A stretch of 64,000 bases of DNA from Rhizobium mayense (GTDB lineage Bacteria; Pseudomonadota; Alphaproteobacteria; Rhizobiales; Rhizobiaceae). This document shows, piece after piece, positions 34,574 to 43,838 of the stretch; position 1 is the stretch's first letter; every line of letters starts with the position of its first letter. The translations under genes were made by a program, and so were the position numbers. The notes below the pieces were generated by a model. The model saw only the letters and a list, made by a program, of their open reading frames with translations. It ran no database searches and was not told the DNA's origin. The DNA lies in NCBI RefSeq assembly GCF_030272705.1, contig NZ_JARFYM010000010.1, positions 1-64,000 on the forward strand, in the 5' to 3' direction.

Positions 34574-35803
34574 ATGGCAAACAGCAAGGACACCGCGCGC
34601 GGTGCCCGCAGGCGATATCTCGTGAACACTGCCTCCCAGACAATCCAGTCCAATTCGGCCCTATCCCTTCTTTCCATCGTTACGCTGACCTTCTTCGGCT
34701 ATGTCGCCATCGGGCTGCCGCTTGCCGTGCTGCCGACCTATGTCGATAGCGGTCTCGGCTTCGGCGTCGTCTGGGCCGGCATCACCATCAGCGCGCAATA
34801 TGTGGCGACCGTCATCAGCCGCGCGCAAGTCGGCCGGCTATGCGACCGGTACGGGCCGCGCCGCTCCGTGTTCCTTGGCTTCTTTGCCTACGGGCTTTGC
34901 GGGGCCTTGACGCTGGCGTCAGCCCTGGTGAGCGGTGTTCCGGCATTGAGCCTGGCGCTGCTGCTTGCCGGCCGGTTGGCGCTCGGCGTCGGTGAAAGCT
35001 TGGTGAGTACGGCGGCGATCACCTGGGCAATCGGGCTGATGGGAGCGCGCGAAACTGTACGCATCATCTCGTGGAACGGCATCGCCACCTATGGCGGCAT
35101 CGCGCTCGCCGCGCCCTTCGGCGCCTGGCTGGAGGGGCAATATGGTTTCTTCGCCATGGGCGCGGTGACGATTGGTCTGGCAATTGCAGGCTTGATGCTG
35201 GCGCAGACGCGTCCGCCTGTGCCCGGCGTCAAGGAGAAGGGCATCGGCACCGGCCAGGTCCTCAGCCGCATCGCGCCTTTCGGCGTGGCGCTGGCGCTTG
35301 CCTCCAGCGGTTTCGGCGTCGTCATGGCCTTCGTCGCCTTGTTTTTCCATAACCGCGGTTGGGACGGAGCTTCTCTGGCGCTGAGCGCTTTTGGGCTGGC
35401 CTTCATGGGCGTTCGCCTCGGATTGGCGCAAGCCGTTGCCCGCTTCGGCGGCCTGCCGCTGGCACGCGTCTCGCTGGTCCTGGAGATCATCGGTCTGCTG
35501 GCGCTGGCCCTTGCTCCTTCACCCACCGTTGCGATCATCGGCGCGGCCCTCGCAGGAGCCGGCTTTGCGCCGATCTTTCCGGCGCTCGGAAACGAGGCGA
35601 TGGCGCGCATTCCATCGCAGAACCGTGGCGTGGCTCTTGGTCTCTACTCGGTTTTCCTGGATGTGGCGCTCGGAAGCACCGGCCCGATCGCCGGTCTGCT
35701 CGCCGATCGCTTCGGCTACACGGCACCCTTCCTCCTCGGTGTCGGCGCCGTTCTGCTCAGCCTCGGCCTGATCATGAGCCTGCGCAAGAGCAGCAGTCTG
35801 TAG
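34574..35803 (+). CDS. MFS transporter (YfcJ/YhhS-like)
   Basis: The protein of about 409 residues has twelve hydrophobic segments and an early RAQVGRLCDRYGPRRS loop, the A-motif of the major facilitator superfamily. It resembles the YhhS/YfcJ efflux-type group. The start is uncertain: 34574 (MANSKD) has no strong ribosome binding site, and a GTG near 34622 is a second option. The frame is open from 34487 as well. Substrate unknown. Confidence 0.83.
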   Translation: MANSKDTARGARRRYLVNTASQTIQSNSALSLLSIVTLTFFGYVAIGLPLAVLPTYVDSGLGFGVVWAGITISAQYVATVISRAQVGRLCDRYGPRRSVFLGFFAYGLCGALTLASALVSGVPALSLALLLAGRLALGVGESLVSTAAITWAIGLMGARETVRIISWNGIATYGGIALAAPFGAWLEGQYGFFAMGAVTIGLAIAGLMLAQTRPPVPGVKEKGIGTGQVLSRIAPFGVALALASSGFGVVMAFVALFFHNRGWDGASLALSAFGLAFMGVRLGLAQAVARFGGLPLARVSLVLEIIGLLALALAPSPTVAIIGAALAGAGFAPIFPALGNEAMARIPSQNRGVALGLYSVFLDVALGSTGPIAGLLADRFGYTAPFLLGVGAVLLSLGLIMSLRKSSSL

Positions 35804-35817
35804 AACGAATGCAGGGA

Positions 35818-35844
35818 CAAAGGCTCCTGAGCCCGGAGCCTTTG
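35818..35844. terminator. Stem-loop terminator after the MFS gene
   Basis: CAAAGGCTCC and GGAGCCTTTG pair over 10 bp with a 7-nt loop, starting 14 bp after the MFS stop. The right arm is followed by a short CTTTGAT stretch only, so the terminator is moderate. Confidence 0.6.
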
Positions 35845-35967
35845 CTTTGATCTTGCTACGAAAGTAATCTCAGACCTTGTGGCCGGGGACCGGCCACGCC
35901 GCTCAATAATCATTGCGCAAGGCGACCACCGCTTGTTATCTGACCATTACAAGCAGGAGGCAGGCGC

Positions 35968-37029
35968 ATGGACATCACAGAAATCACTATCGACGGCGAC
36001 ACACCGGGGATCGCATGGCGGCTACCGGTGCTGCATTTTGCCGGCAGCAAGCCGGATGCCCCGAAGATCTATATCCAGGCGGCGCTGCATGCCGGCGAGC
36101 TGCCGGGCACGGCGCTTGCTCATTTCCTCTGCGAGCGGCTGCGGCAGGCGGAGACCGAAGGTGCGGTTCTGAGCGATATCGTCGTCGTGCCGCATGCCAA
36201 TCCGATCGGCGCGGCGCAATCGCATTTCGGCGAGCTGCAGGGCCGTTTCGACCTGGGCACGCGCACCAATTTCAACCGCGACTTTCCGCTGATCTCGGCA
36301 CGCGACCGCCATCTGCTGATCGAAAACCGGGAGCGGTACTCTGCCGCCGACCGGTTGAAACGGCAGCTCATTCACATGGCGCTTGGCGCCGATCTGGTCA
36401 TCGACCTGCATTGCGATGACGAATCCCTGCAATATGCCTATATCGACGATGCCTTCTGGCCCGAGGCAGCCGATCTAGCGGCAGCGCTGAACATGGACGC
36501 CGTGCTGCTGTCGGACGGCGAAAGCTCAGCCTTCGAGGAAGCCGTCAGCTTTGCCTGGAAATACGAGGTACCCGGCGAGAAGAAGGCAAGTCTGCCGGGA
36601 AAACTGTCTGTTACCGTCGAACTGCGCGGCACGCGTGACGTCTATCCGGAGATGGCGAAGAAGGATGCCGAAGGGCTCTGGCGTTTCCTCGCGGCTCGCG
36701 GTGCCGTGCGCGACGGCAGCATGACACTGCCCGCCTTCACGGGGCCAGCGGTGCCGCTCGACAATGTCGAGATGATCCGCGCCCCTCAGGCCGGCACCGT
36801 ACTCTTCCACCGCAACATCGGCGAACGTGTCAATGACGGTGACCTGTTGGCGACGATCATTACGGCGCCCGGCTTGCCGGATGGAACGATCAACGTCCAC
36901 GCCCCGCAAGCCGGCCTTATCGTCACCCGCGTTTCCGACCGTCTCGTCCGCCGCCGTGGCGACTTGATGAAAATCGGCAGCGACAAACCGAGTGCGGCTG
37001 CCCGCAAGCCGGGAACGCTGGAAGACTGA
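35968..37029 (+). CDS. Succinylglutamate desuccinylase/aspartoacylase-family (AstE/AspA) protein
   Basis: The 353-residue protein belongs to the M14-like zinc deacylase family. Zinc-ligand stretches are ALHAGELPG (His and Glu near 40) and DLHCDDESLQ (His near 150). The C-terminal part, with APQAGTVLFHRNIGERVNDGD, looks like a biotinyl/lipoyl-type beta-barrel add-on. Deacylation of an N-acyl amino acid is likely; the exact substrate is unknown. GGAGG at 35956 precedes the start. Confidence 0.83.
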   Translation: MDITEITIDGDTPGIAWRLPVLHFAGSKPDAPKIYIQAALHAGELPGTALAHFLCERLRQAETEGAVLSDIVVVPHANPIGAAQSHFGELQGRFDLGTRTNFNRDFPLISARDRHLLIENRERYSAADRLKRQLIHMALGADLVIDLHCDDESLQYAYIDDAFWPEAADLAAALNMDAVLLSDGESSAFEEAVSFAWKYEVPGEKKASLPGKLSVTVELRGTRDVYPEMAKKDAEGLWRFLAARGAVRDGSMTLPAFTGPAVPLDNVEMIRAPQAGTVLFHRNIGERVNDGDLLATIITAPGLPDGTINVHAPQAGLIVTRVSDRLVRRRGDLMKIGSDKPSAAARKPGTLED

Positions 37030-37127
37030 AGCATTTAGCGGAGATCCAGGATCACCAAGCGGCCCCCATACTTTCGCTCATCTTCGCTTGCGTGTATGCG
37101 GTGGCGCATAGAAGAGACGGTTTCGGC

Positions 37128-37478
37128 ATGACAATCACCATTTACGGCATCAAGAATTGCGACACGATGAAGAAGGCGCGGACCTGGCTGGAAGGCCACG
37201 GCATCGCCTATGATTTCCACGACTACAAGGCCGTCGGCATCGACCGGGACCATCTGGAGCGTTGGACGGCGCAGGCCGGCTGGGAAACCGTCCTCAACCG
37301 CGCCGGCACCACCTTCAAGGCACTCCCGGAAGAAGACCGGGCAGACCTCACCAAGCACAAGGCCATTGCTCTGATGCTGGCCCAACCGTCGATGATCAAG
37401 CGTCCGGTGCTGGAAGCTGACGGCAAATTGCTGATCGGTTTCAAACCGGAGATCTATGCGGGCATTTTTGGAAGCTAA
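37128..37478 (+). CDS. ArsC/Spx-family thioredoxin-fold protein (YffB-like)
   Basis: The 116-residue protein has an N-terminal ITIYGIKNCDTMKKA with a single cysteine in the ArsC/YffB position, and LIKRPVLE-type sequence (MIKRPVLEADG). It lacks the second cysteine of a CxxC motif. YffB relatives bind glutathione weakly and their role is unknown. ATG 37128 is chosen because the upstream frame begins without a ribosome binding site. It is just upstream of the toxin-antitoxin pair. Confidence 0.83.
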   Translation: MTITIYGIKNCDTMKKARTWLEGHGIAYDFHDYKAVGIDRDHLERWTAQAGWETVLNRAGTTFKALPEEDRADLTKHKAIALMLAQPSMIKRPVLEADGKLLIGFKPEIYAGIFGS

Positions 37479-37492
37479 TTGGCTTTCCAAAA

Positions 37493-37512
37493 TGATAGCG
37501 TATATGCTATCA
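37493..37512. promoter_or_regulatory. Toxin-antitoxin operator dyad
   Basis: TGATAGC and GCTATCA flank GTATAT in a 7-bp dyad ending 7 bp before the PIN toxin start. Toxin-antitoxin operons usually autoregulate through a dyad at this place, so the antitoxin downstream is the likely binder. Confidence 0.5.
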
Positions 37513-37519
37513 ACTTTCG

Positions 37520-37945
37520 ATGAAGGTGGTCATCGACACAAATATTTTGGTCTCAGCCGTCATGAATGCCGATGGAGCCTCGCGGCATGTCATTCGTCTT
37601 TGCCTTGAAGGGCATCTGGTTCCACTGATTGGTAACGCCCTCTTTGCTGAATATGAAGATGTATGCGGAAGAGATACCCTCTTTGATGATCGGCTGATAT
37701 CGAAAGAAGATCGGATAGCGTTGTTGGATGCTTTTCTTTCAAGCTGTCTGTGGACCCCCATATACTATTTGTGGCGCCCGAATTTGCGTGATGAAGCAGA
37801 CAATCATCTGATCGAACTAGCAGTCGGCGGTGGTGCTTCGGCTGTGATAACGGCAAATAAGAAAGACTTCGCACGAGCTGAATTACTGTTTCCACAGTTG
37901 GAGATTCGCACAGCAGGTGAATTCCTCACCCAAAGGAGGCTTTGA
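37520..37945 (+). CDS. PIN-domain toxin (type II toxin-antitoxin)
   Basis: The 141-residue protein has a PIN nuclease fold with four acidic positions: D6 (VIDTNIL), E44, D94 and D116, which chelate the metal in the RNase site. It is in the putative-toxin, COG1569-type PIN group. No strong ribosome binding site precedes it, while the antitoxin behind it has AAAGGAGG, a common way to make more antitoxin. The gene is AT-richer than the neighbours, in line with mobility. Confidence 0.86.
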   Translation: MKVVIDTNILVSAVMNADGASRHVIRLCLEGHLVPLIGNALFAEYEDVCGRDTLFDDRLISKEDRIALLDAFLSSCLWTPIYYLWRPNLRDEADNHLIELAVGGGASAVITANKKDFARAELLFPQLEIRTAGEFLTQRRL

Positions 37946-37946
37946 C

Positions 37947-38174
37947 ATGAGCACATTGACAATCCGCCTTCCAAACGATCAGCATGAGCGACTGAAAGCT
38001 CTCGCGGCCGCCCGCGGCACGAGCCTCAACAAGCTTTTCGAAGAACTTTCAACGAAAGCGCTGACTGAGTTCGACGCCGAAACGCGTTTCCGCCTGAGAG
38101 CGGCAAACGGTGATAGAGCACGAGGATTGGAGATCCTTGAAAAGCTTGACAGCATTCATTCTAAGCGCGGATGA
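37947..38174 (+). CDS. Antitoxin (ribbon-helix-helix type)
   Basis: The 75-residue protein begins with LTIRLPNDQHERLKALAAARG, a ribbon-helix-helix motif, followed by a short acidic C-terminal tail that would bind the toxin. The pair is in toxin-first order, with one base between the genes. The AAAGGAGG ribosome binding site (37932-37939) lies inside the toxin gene. It probably binds the dyad at 37493-37512. Confidence 0.83.
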   Translation: MSTLTIRLPNDQHERLKALAAARGTSLNKLFEELSTKALTEFDAETRFRLRAANGDRARGLEILEKLDSIHSKRG

Positions 38175-38204
38175 GATCGCATCGCTAAACACACCGGTAT
38201 CTGC

Positions 38205-38678
38205 ATGTCCAAAACTACCCGCGCCACGCAAGTACTGACCCAGGCCAAGGTTGCCTTCACCGTCCATAGCTATGACTACGATCCGAACGCCGAGCGCGTT
38301 GGCATGCAGGCGGCGGAGGCGTTGGGCGAGGAGCCGCATCGGGTGTTGAAGACGTTGATGGCGGAGGTGGACGGCAAGCCGGTCTGCGTGGTCGTGCCTT
38401 CCGATCATGAGGTCAGCATGAAGAAACTTGCCGGCGCTTTCGGCGGCAAGTCGGCGAATATGATGAAGCCCACCGATGCCGAGCGGCTGACCGGCTATCA
38501 TGTCGGCGGTATCAGCCCTTTCGGCCAGAAGAAGGTGGTGCCGACGGCGATCGAGGCGCAGGCGATGACGGAGACTCATGTCTACATCAACGGCGGCCAG
38601 CGCGGCCTTCAGGTGCGCCTTACCCCCCAGGATGCGCTGGCGGTTTTGAAAGCCAAAGCCGCCCCGCTGATTGCCTGA
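38205..38678 (+). CDS. ybaK: Cys-tRNA(Pro)/Cys-tRNA(Cys) deacylase, YbaK type
   Basis: The 157-residue protein is a YbaK/EbsC-type editing domain that hydrolyses mischarged Cys-tRNA(Pro). It has the family marks RVLKTLMAEVDGKP and GGISPFGQKK, and the usual length for YbaK. It is just behind the toxin-antitoxin pair without clear coupling and may be independent. Confidence 0.88.
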   Translation: MSKTTRATQVLTQAKVAFTVHSYDYDPNAERVGMQAAEALGEEPHRVLKTLMAEVDGKPVCVVVPSDHEVSMKKLAGAFGGKSANMMKPTDAERLTGYHVGGISPFGQKKVVPTAIEAQAMTETHVYINGGQRGLQVRLTPQDALAVLKAKAAPLIA

Positions 38679-38771
38679 TCGCGCCTGAAAAACAAAACTG
38701 CCTTCATTTTCGCCGCAAACCGGTCTAAGTCTGTGGACCGTTCTTCCGATCCTCAGCATGCAGGTCTTGCC

Positions 38772-40025
38772 ATGACGTTCGCCTCCCCCAACCACCATCC
38801 CGTCGATCCCACCAAGCTGGAAAAGCTCGCCGAAGTGGCCGTGAAGGTCGGGCTGCAACTGCAGAAGGGCCAGGATCTGGTCATCACCGCGCCGGTCGTG
38901 GCCATGCCGCTGGTGAGGCTGATCACCCGCGAGGCCTATAAATCCGGCGCGGGTCTGGTCACTGCCTTCTATTCCGACGAAGAAACCACGCTTGCCCGCT
39001 ATGAATACGGCCATGACGAAAGCTTCGATCGCGCTTCGAGCTGGCTCTACGAAGGCATGGCCAAGGCCTATGCCAACAATGCCGCGCGGCTCGCCATCTC
39101 CGGCGACAATCCGATGCTGCTCTCCGGCCAGGACCCGGCCAAGGTGGCGCGCGCCAACCGCGCCAACTCGGCCGCTTACAAGCCGGCGCTGGAAAAGATC
39201 TCCAATTTCGATATCAACTGGAACATCGTCTCCTATCCGAACCCTTCCTGGGCGAAGCTGGTTTTCCCGGACGATCCGGAAGCGATCGCCGTCGCCAAGC
39301 TCGCCAAGGCGATCTTCGCCGCCTCGCGCGTCGACGTGCCGGACCCGATCAGCGCCTGGGCCGAGCACAATGCCAACCTGCGCAAGCGGTCTGCCTGGAT
39401 GAACGGCCAGCGCTTTGCCACTCTGCATTTCCGGGGTCCGGGCACCGATGTGAAGATCGGTCTTGCCGATGGCCACGAATGGCATGGCGGCGCCTCGGTC
39501 GCCAAGAATGGCATTACCTGCAACCCGAACATCCCGACCGAAGAGGTGTTCACCACGCCGCATGCGCTGCGCGTCGAAGGTTATGTCTCCTCGACCAAGC
39601 CGCTGTCGCATCAGGGCACGTTGATCGACAATATCCAGGTTCGCTTCGAAGGCGGCCGCATCGTCGAGGCCAAGGCGTCGCGCGGCGAGGAAGTGCTGAA
39701 CAAGGTGCTGGATACCGATGAGGGCACCCGCCGGCTCGGTGAGGTGGCACTGGTGCCGCATTCCTCTCCGATCTCTGCCAGCGGCATCCTGTTCTACAAC
39801 ACGCTGTTCGACGAAAATGCCTCCTGCCACATCGCGCTCGGCCAGTGCTATTCCAAATGCTTCATTGATGGCGCGACATTGAGCCAGGAACAGATCAAGG
39901 CCCAGGGCGGCAATTCCAGCTTGATTCACATCGACTGGATGATCGGCTCCGACAAGGTGGACATCGACGGCATCACGCCGGATGGCGCGCGGGTTCCGGT
40001 GATGCGCAAGGGCGAGTGGGCGTAA
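38772..40025 (+). CDS. M29-family metal aminopeptidase
   Basis: The 417-residue protein matches the M29 (AmpS/aminopeptidase T) family, with ITAPVVAMPLVRLI in the N-terminal domain and metal-site stretches including EEVFTTPH and the C-terminal GNSSLIHIDWMIGS. These enzymes remove N-terminal residues from peptides with a two-metal site. ATG 38772 is preferred over 38733 for its match to family start. It is convergent with the nuclease-like gene at 40029, leaving 3 bp between. Confidence 0.88.
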   Translation: MTFASPNHHPVDPTKLEKLAEVAVKVGLQLQKGQDLVITAPVVAMPLVRLITREAYKSGAGLVTAFYSDEETTLARYEYGHDESFDRASSWLYEGMAKAYANNAARLAISGDNPMLLSGQDPAKVARANRANSAAYKPALEKISNFDINWNIVSYPNPSWAKLVFPDDPEAIAVAKLAKAIFAASRVDVPDPISAWAEHNANLRKRSAWMNGQRFATLHFRGPGTDVKIGLADGHEWHGGASVAKNGITCNPNIPTEEVFTTPHALRVEGYVSSTKPLSHQGTLIDNIQVRFEGGRIVEAKASRGEEVLNKVLDTDEGTRRLGEVALVPHSSPISASGILFYNTLFDENASCHIALGQCYSKCFIDGATLSQEQIKAQGGNSSLIHIDWMIGSDKVDIDGITPDGARVPVMRKGEWA

Positions 40026-40028
40026 CGG

Positions 40029-41138
40029 TCAGATATCCAAATCCACCCATATGGCTGCATGGTCCGATGCGCCCTGCCGCTCCGTCGTGAGGTTGGGGTA
40101 GACGTCCCAGCGTTTGGGGCGCGATCCCGGCCATAGGCCCTTGCGGAAAACACCGCCACGCTGAACCTTGTCGAAGAGGGTCGGTGACAGGAAGAGATAG
40201 TCGATCTTGCTGGTGGTGTTGCAGACACCATAGGTGCCGGGATAGCCGCCATCGTCGAAGTCGGGATGGGTGAAAGCATCCCTTAGACTGCTGGTGGTTA
40301 GCGGCTTCAGCGGGTGGCTGTCGGGAAAGTCGTTGAGGTCACCGATCAAGGCAATGTAATCGAGACCTTCCGTCAGCAGGGCCTCGTAGATTTCCCGTGC
40401 CCGCTTCGCCTGAACCTTGCGGCGGGCATCGGAGGCTTGCACGCCGCCATAGCCCTTGCTCTTGAAATGATTGACCAAGACGACGAGCGTCGCGCCGGCG
40501 GGCGTGGTAACGCGATATTCGGCGCAATCGCGTGAGAAGATCAGCGAACCATCGGGCGTGCGGTCATCGACATGGCTGCGCATGAAGCCGATCGGGAAAA
40601 TCTTGCGCGTCATAAGGCCAACATCGATGCCGCGCTCGTCATTGCCGTCGATCACCATGACATGTGCGAAGGGATCGCCGCCGACCACAGGCACGATCAA
40701 CGAGTTGAAAGCAGACAGTGCCGGTCGACTTTCGACTTCGACAATACCCAACACATCGGCTTTGATATCGTTCATGACGCGGGCCGTGTTGCGCATCGCC
40801 TCTTCATCCACCGGCTCTTCACGCAACTCCAGCGAGCCGACCCAATCGGCCCGGCCGTTGGCGACAATGACGACGCCGCCGGTCTTCGGCCGCGTCAACA
40901 GCGCGCCGCGATTGCGCCGGAGAAGAACGAAGGGACCGGTATCGCTCCTCTCCAAACCAAGCGCGATGATCAATTCCATCATCTTCCGCTTGTCGGCGTC
41001 ACTGTAGCTCACCTGGCCAAGCAGACCTTCAAGCGCCGCGAATTTCTCCAGGATCGGGCGCCCTTCCTCCCAGCTATCGAGATTCATCGCCTTGGCACGA
41101 TCGAACAGGTTTTCAACATTATAAGAGGCCAATCTCAT
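40029..41138 (-). CDS. Endonuclease/exonuclease/phosphatase-family protein
   Basis: The 369-residue protein opens with LASYNVENLFDRAK, the family start with the metal-linked Asn, and has IVEVESRPAL, LVVLVNHFKSKGYGG (NHFKS, a catalytic His region), LIGDLNDFPDS (metal-binding Asp/Asn) and ending SDHAAIWVDLD. This is the EEP (DNase I-like) fold. Substrate (DNA, RNA or phospho-compound) unknown. No signal peptide is seen, so it acts in the cytoplasm. Confidence 0.85.
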   Translation of the reverse strand: MRLASYNVENLFDRAKAMNLDSWEEGRPILEKFAALEGLLGQVSYSDADKRKMMELIIALGLERSDTGPFVLLRRNRGALLTRPKTGGVVIVANGRADWVGSLELREEPVDEEAMRNTARVMNDIKADVLGIVEVESRPALSAFNSLIVPVVGGDPFAHVMVIDGNDERGIDVGLMTRKIFPIGFMRSHVDDRTPDGSLIFSRDCAEYRVTTPAGATLVVLVNHFKSKGYGGVQASDARRKVQAKRAREIYEALLTEGLDYIALIGDLNDFPDSHPLKPLTTSSLRDAFTHPDFDDGGYPGTYGVCNTTSKIDYLFLSPTLFDKVQRGGVFRKGLWPGSRPKRWDVYPNLTTERQGASDHAAIWVDLDI

Positions 41139-41243
41139 CGTATGGTCCTCCTAAAAAAACATGGCCTTAGAATAACATAGTGTCGCGAAAACCGCATATC
41201 AGCCGAATTGATTGCGGATCGGCTACCGTGGGGATTAGTTAGA

Positions 41244-41840
41244 TCAGAGCGAAAGGGCGGCCAGAGCGTTCCTGACGCGAGCGAGATGGGCGAGACGCCG
41301 GGCTTGGCTGATCCGATCCATGTCATGCAGGGTCAACATACGGAAATCGAGCCGCTTGGAGCAGAAGGCGGCAATGCCGCGTTTCAAAAGGCGGCGCACT
41401 GGATTGCCCATATAGAGATGCACCACCCACCAGGGTGAACCGGTCGTCGTCAGCGCCCAGAACAGGCGGATATTGCTCAACTGGGGCACGATACGACCGC
41501 CGGCGGAATCGTGGCGGAAAGCGATGCCGGGAGCAAAGGCGCGATCGAAAAAGCCCTTGAGAATGGCCGGAAAATTGAACCACCATTGCGGAAAGACCAG
41601 GATCAGGCCGTCAGCCACCCGAAGCCGGGCGACAATATCCTCGACAGCGGAGGTATCATAGGGCTCGTCGAAATAACCGCGCCGCTCCGCTTCGGACAGG
41701 CGGGGGTCGAAATTCTCACGATAAAGATCGAGCAGATCCACCTGATGTCCGCCGATGACAAGCGTCTCCTCAGCCGTTTTCGCCACCGCTGCGGCAAAGC
41801 TATCCTCTAGCGGATGGGCGAGTACGAGCAGGATGCGCAT
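41244..41840 (-). CDS. NAD(P)H-dependent FMN oxidoreductase (NQO/MdaB/YwrO-like)
   Basis: The 198-residue flavodoxin-fold protein has LLVLAHPLEDSF near its start and LILVFPQWWFNFPAILKGFFDR, the FMN- and quinone-contact region. It resembles the NQO1/YwrO quinone reductases. Its start overlaps the stop of xseA by one base (TGATG), so the two genes are translated in step. A detoxifying role with no link to DNA repair is possible. Confidence 0.85.
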   Translation of the reverse strand: MRILLVLAHPLEDSFAAAVAKTAEETLVIGGHQVDLLDLYRENFDPRLSEAERRGYFDEPYDTSAVEDIVARLRVADGLILVFPQWWFNFPAILKGFFDRAFAPGIAFRHDSAGGRIVPQLSNIRLFWALTTTGSPWWVVHLYMGNPVRRLLKRGIAAFCSKRLDFRMLTLHDMDRISQARRLAHLARVRNALAALSL

Positions 41841-43459
41841 CAGAACAGGCTGCCCTGCTTCGGCGGATCGGCGGCGGCAGCAGCCGCCCTCGCAGTCCGC
41901 TTCTTCTGCGACGGAGTGCCTTCCGGAGGCGCTCCGGGCGATGGAGTGGCGGGGCTGTCGCCGGTGATCGCGCCGATGCGGCCATCGGCGAATTCAATCG
42001 AGATCGCCGCACCTGTGGCAAGGGCTGCGGCCAGCGAAACCGGCCGGTCGGCGTCGTCACGCACGACGGCATAGCCGCGCTTCAGCACATTCTTGTAGGA
42101 CAGGGACTGCAGAACCCGCTCCTGGGCCACCAACTCACCCCGCACCCGCACGAGCTGATGGCGGATCGCCGTATCGGCATGGCGGGAAAGATTGCCTAGT
42201 AGATCGCGGGCGCGGCCGGTTTGCGCCGCCAGCCGCGACGGCAGCGTGGCGAAAACGGCGTCCGCCCGACCGATACGCGCACGGGCACGATCGATCATTC
42301 GCTCGATGGTGCGTTCGGCGCGGCTCATCCGCTCGCTCAGCATCTGCCGCCGCTCGACAATACGGCTCGAGAGCACGTCGGGCCGCAGATGCGAGGCGGT
42401 GCGCTCGAAGATGCGACGCTTATTGAGCGTGTTCAGCTCCAGCCCGCGGCCCAAACCGGCGGCAGCCTCGTCGAAGCGCCGGCGCGGCAGGGCCAGAAGC
42501 TGGTCGAGCGATGGCAACGCCCGAAGCAGCGCACGCACGGCCTGCCGGCGTTGATCCATTTGCCTGCCGACACCGCCTTGCAGACGGGCGGCAAGGCTTG
42601 CGAGCTGCGCCTCCAGTTCAGCCTTGACCGGTACGGCCATTTCCGCGGCCCCGGTCGGCGTCGGCGCCCGAACGTCGGCGGCATAGTCGATCAGCGTCCA
42701 GTCGGTTTCATGGCCGACGGCGGAGATCAACGGGATCTCGCTTGCCGCGGCGGCGCGGGTGACCGCCTCGTCATTGAAGCTCCAGAGATCCTCCAGGCTG
42801 CCGCCGCCGCGGGCGACGATCAGCACGTCGGGACGGGGAACGGGACCTCCGGGCGCAAATTCGTTGAAGCCCCGGATGGCGTTCGCAACCTCATCGCCCG
42901 AACCCTCCCCTTGCACTTTTACCGGCCAAACAAGGACATGCACGGGGAAACGATCAGAGATGCGGTGCAGGATGTCGCGGATGACAGCACCCGTCGGCGA
43001 GGTGACGACGCCGATCACCTTCGGCATGAAGGGAAGCCGTCGCTTGCGGTCGGCATCGAACAGGCCTTCGGCGCCGAGCTGGCGCTTACGTTCCTCCAGG
43101 AGAGCCATCAGCGCACCGGCGCCCGCCGGCTCCAGCGTTTCGATGACGATCTGGTATTTCGAGGAGCCAGGGAACGTCGTCACCTTGCCGGTTGCGATCA
43201 CCTCCATCCCCTCTTCGGGGCGAAACTTCAGTCTGGAAAATGTGCCTTTCCAGATCACCGCGTCGATGCGGGCTCGGTCGTCCTTCAGCGAAAAATAGGC
43301 GTGGCCGGAAGAATGCGGCCCGCGATAGCCGGAAATTTCGCCGCGCACACGCACTTGGTCGAAGGCGCTCTCGACGGTACGCTTGATCGATCCGGACAAT
43401 TCCGAGACAGAATATTCCGCGAGATTCGTCGGCGAATCATTCTCAAAGAAGCTGCTCAT
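41840..43459 (-). CDS. xseA: Exodeoxyribonuclease VII large subunit
   Basis: The 539-residue protein has an N-terminal OB-fold ([15 protein letters not shown], then [22 protein letters not shown]) and the conserved nuclease core with [34 protein letters not shown] and [28 protein letters not shown]. With XseB it degrades single-stranded DNA in repair. XseB is not beside it here. The C-terminal tail is rich in Ala, Pro and Lys and long for the family. Confidence 0.96.
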   Translation of the reverse strand: MSSFFENDSPTNLAEYSVSELSGSIKRTVESAFDQVRVRGEISGYRGPHSSGHAYFSLKDDRARIDAVIWKGTFSRLKFRPEEGMEVIATGKVTTFPGSSKYQIVIETLEPAGAGALMALLEERKRQLGAEGLFDADRKRRLPFMPKVIGVVTSPTGAVIRDILHRISDRFPVHVLVWPVKVQGEGSGDEVANAIRGFNEFAPGGPVPRPDVLIVARGGGSLEDLWSFNDEAVTRAAAASEIPLISAVGHETDWTLIDYAADVRAPTPTGAAEMAVPVKAELEAQLASLAARLQGGVGRQMDQRRQAVRALLRALPSLDQLLALPRRRFDEAAAGLGRGLELNTLNKRRIFERTASHLRPDVLSSRIVERRQMLSERMSRAERTIERMIDRARARIGRADAVFATLPSRLAAQTGRARDLLGNLSRHADTAIRHQLVRVRGELVAQERVLQSLSYKNVLKRGYAVVRDDADRPVSLAAALATGAAISIEFADGRIGAITGDSPATPSPGAPPEGTPSQKKRTARAAAAAADPPKQGSLF

Positions 43460-43596
43460 ACGGTCCTTTTATCCGAAGTCGCCGCAAATGCGGAGCCTAT
43501 TGCTTCATCAAGCGTTAACCCTATGCACAAAGCCTTTCTTAGCCATCCCCATGCAATTCTGTGCAAAGTTGTTTTTGGTAAAGAGGAGGTGGAGCG

Positions 43597-43824
43597 ATGA
43601 TATTCGTAACCGCCATAGTCACCGGCATTGCGGCCGGTCTGCAGCGTTCGACCATCGGCTCGATCCTGGGCGCAGCCCTTGTCAGCATCACCTTCATGGC
43701 AGCCGTTGCCGCCTCAGCGGTTCCCCCGCCTTTGACGACATTGTTCATCGCTCTCGGTGGCTACAATCTGGGCTTCATCAGTTATCTCGTCACGCTCGAC
43801 GCGCTGGAGCAGCGCCAGGCTTGA
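43597..43824 (+). CDS. Small membrane protein, 75 residues
   Basis: The protein has two or three hydrophobic segments (about 1-15, 20-42 and 47-65) and a short polar end. GAGGAGGTGG just upstream is a very strong ribosome binding site. I know no relative. It is divergent from xseA and convergent with the GT-C-like gene that ends at 43839. Confidence 0.68.
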   Translation: MIFVTAIVTGIAAGLQRSTIGSILGAALVSITFMAAVAASAVPPPLTTLFIALGGYNLGFISYLVTLDALEQRQA

Positions 43825-43838
43825 TCCGGCGCCCTAAC

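Noticed and set aside
38049..39929. Open frame of 626 codons on the minus strand opposite ybaK and the aminopeptidase
   Set aside because: No recognisable domain and fully overlapped by two strongly supported genes.
42221..43600. 459-codon open frame on the + strand opposite xseA
   Set aside because: xseA is certain; the opposing frame is a composition artefact.
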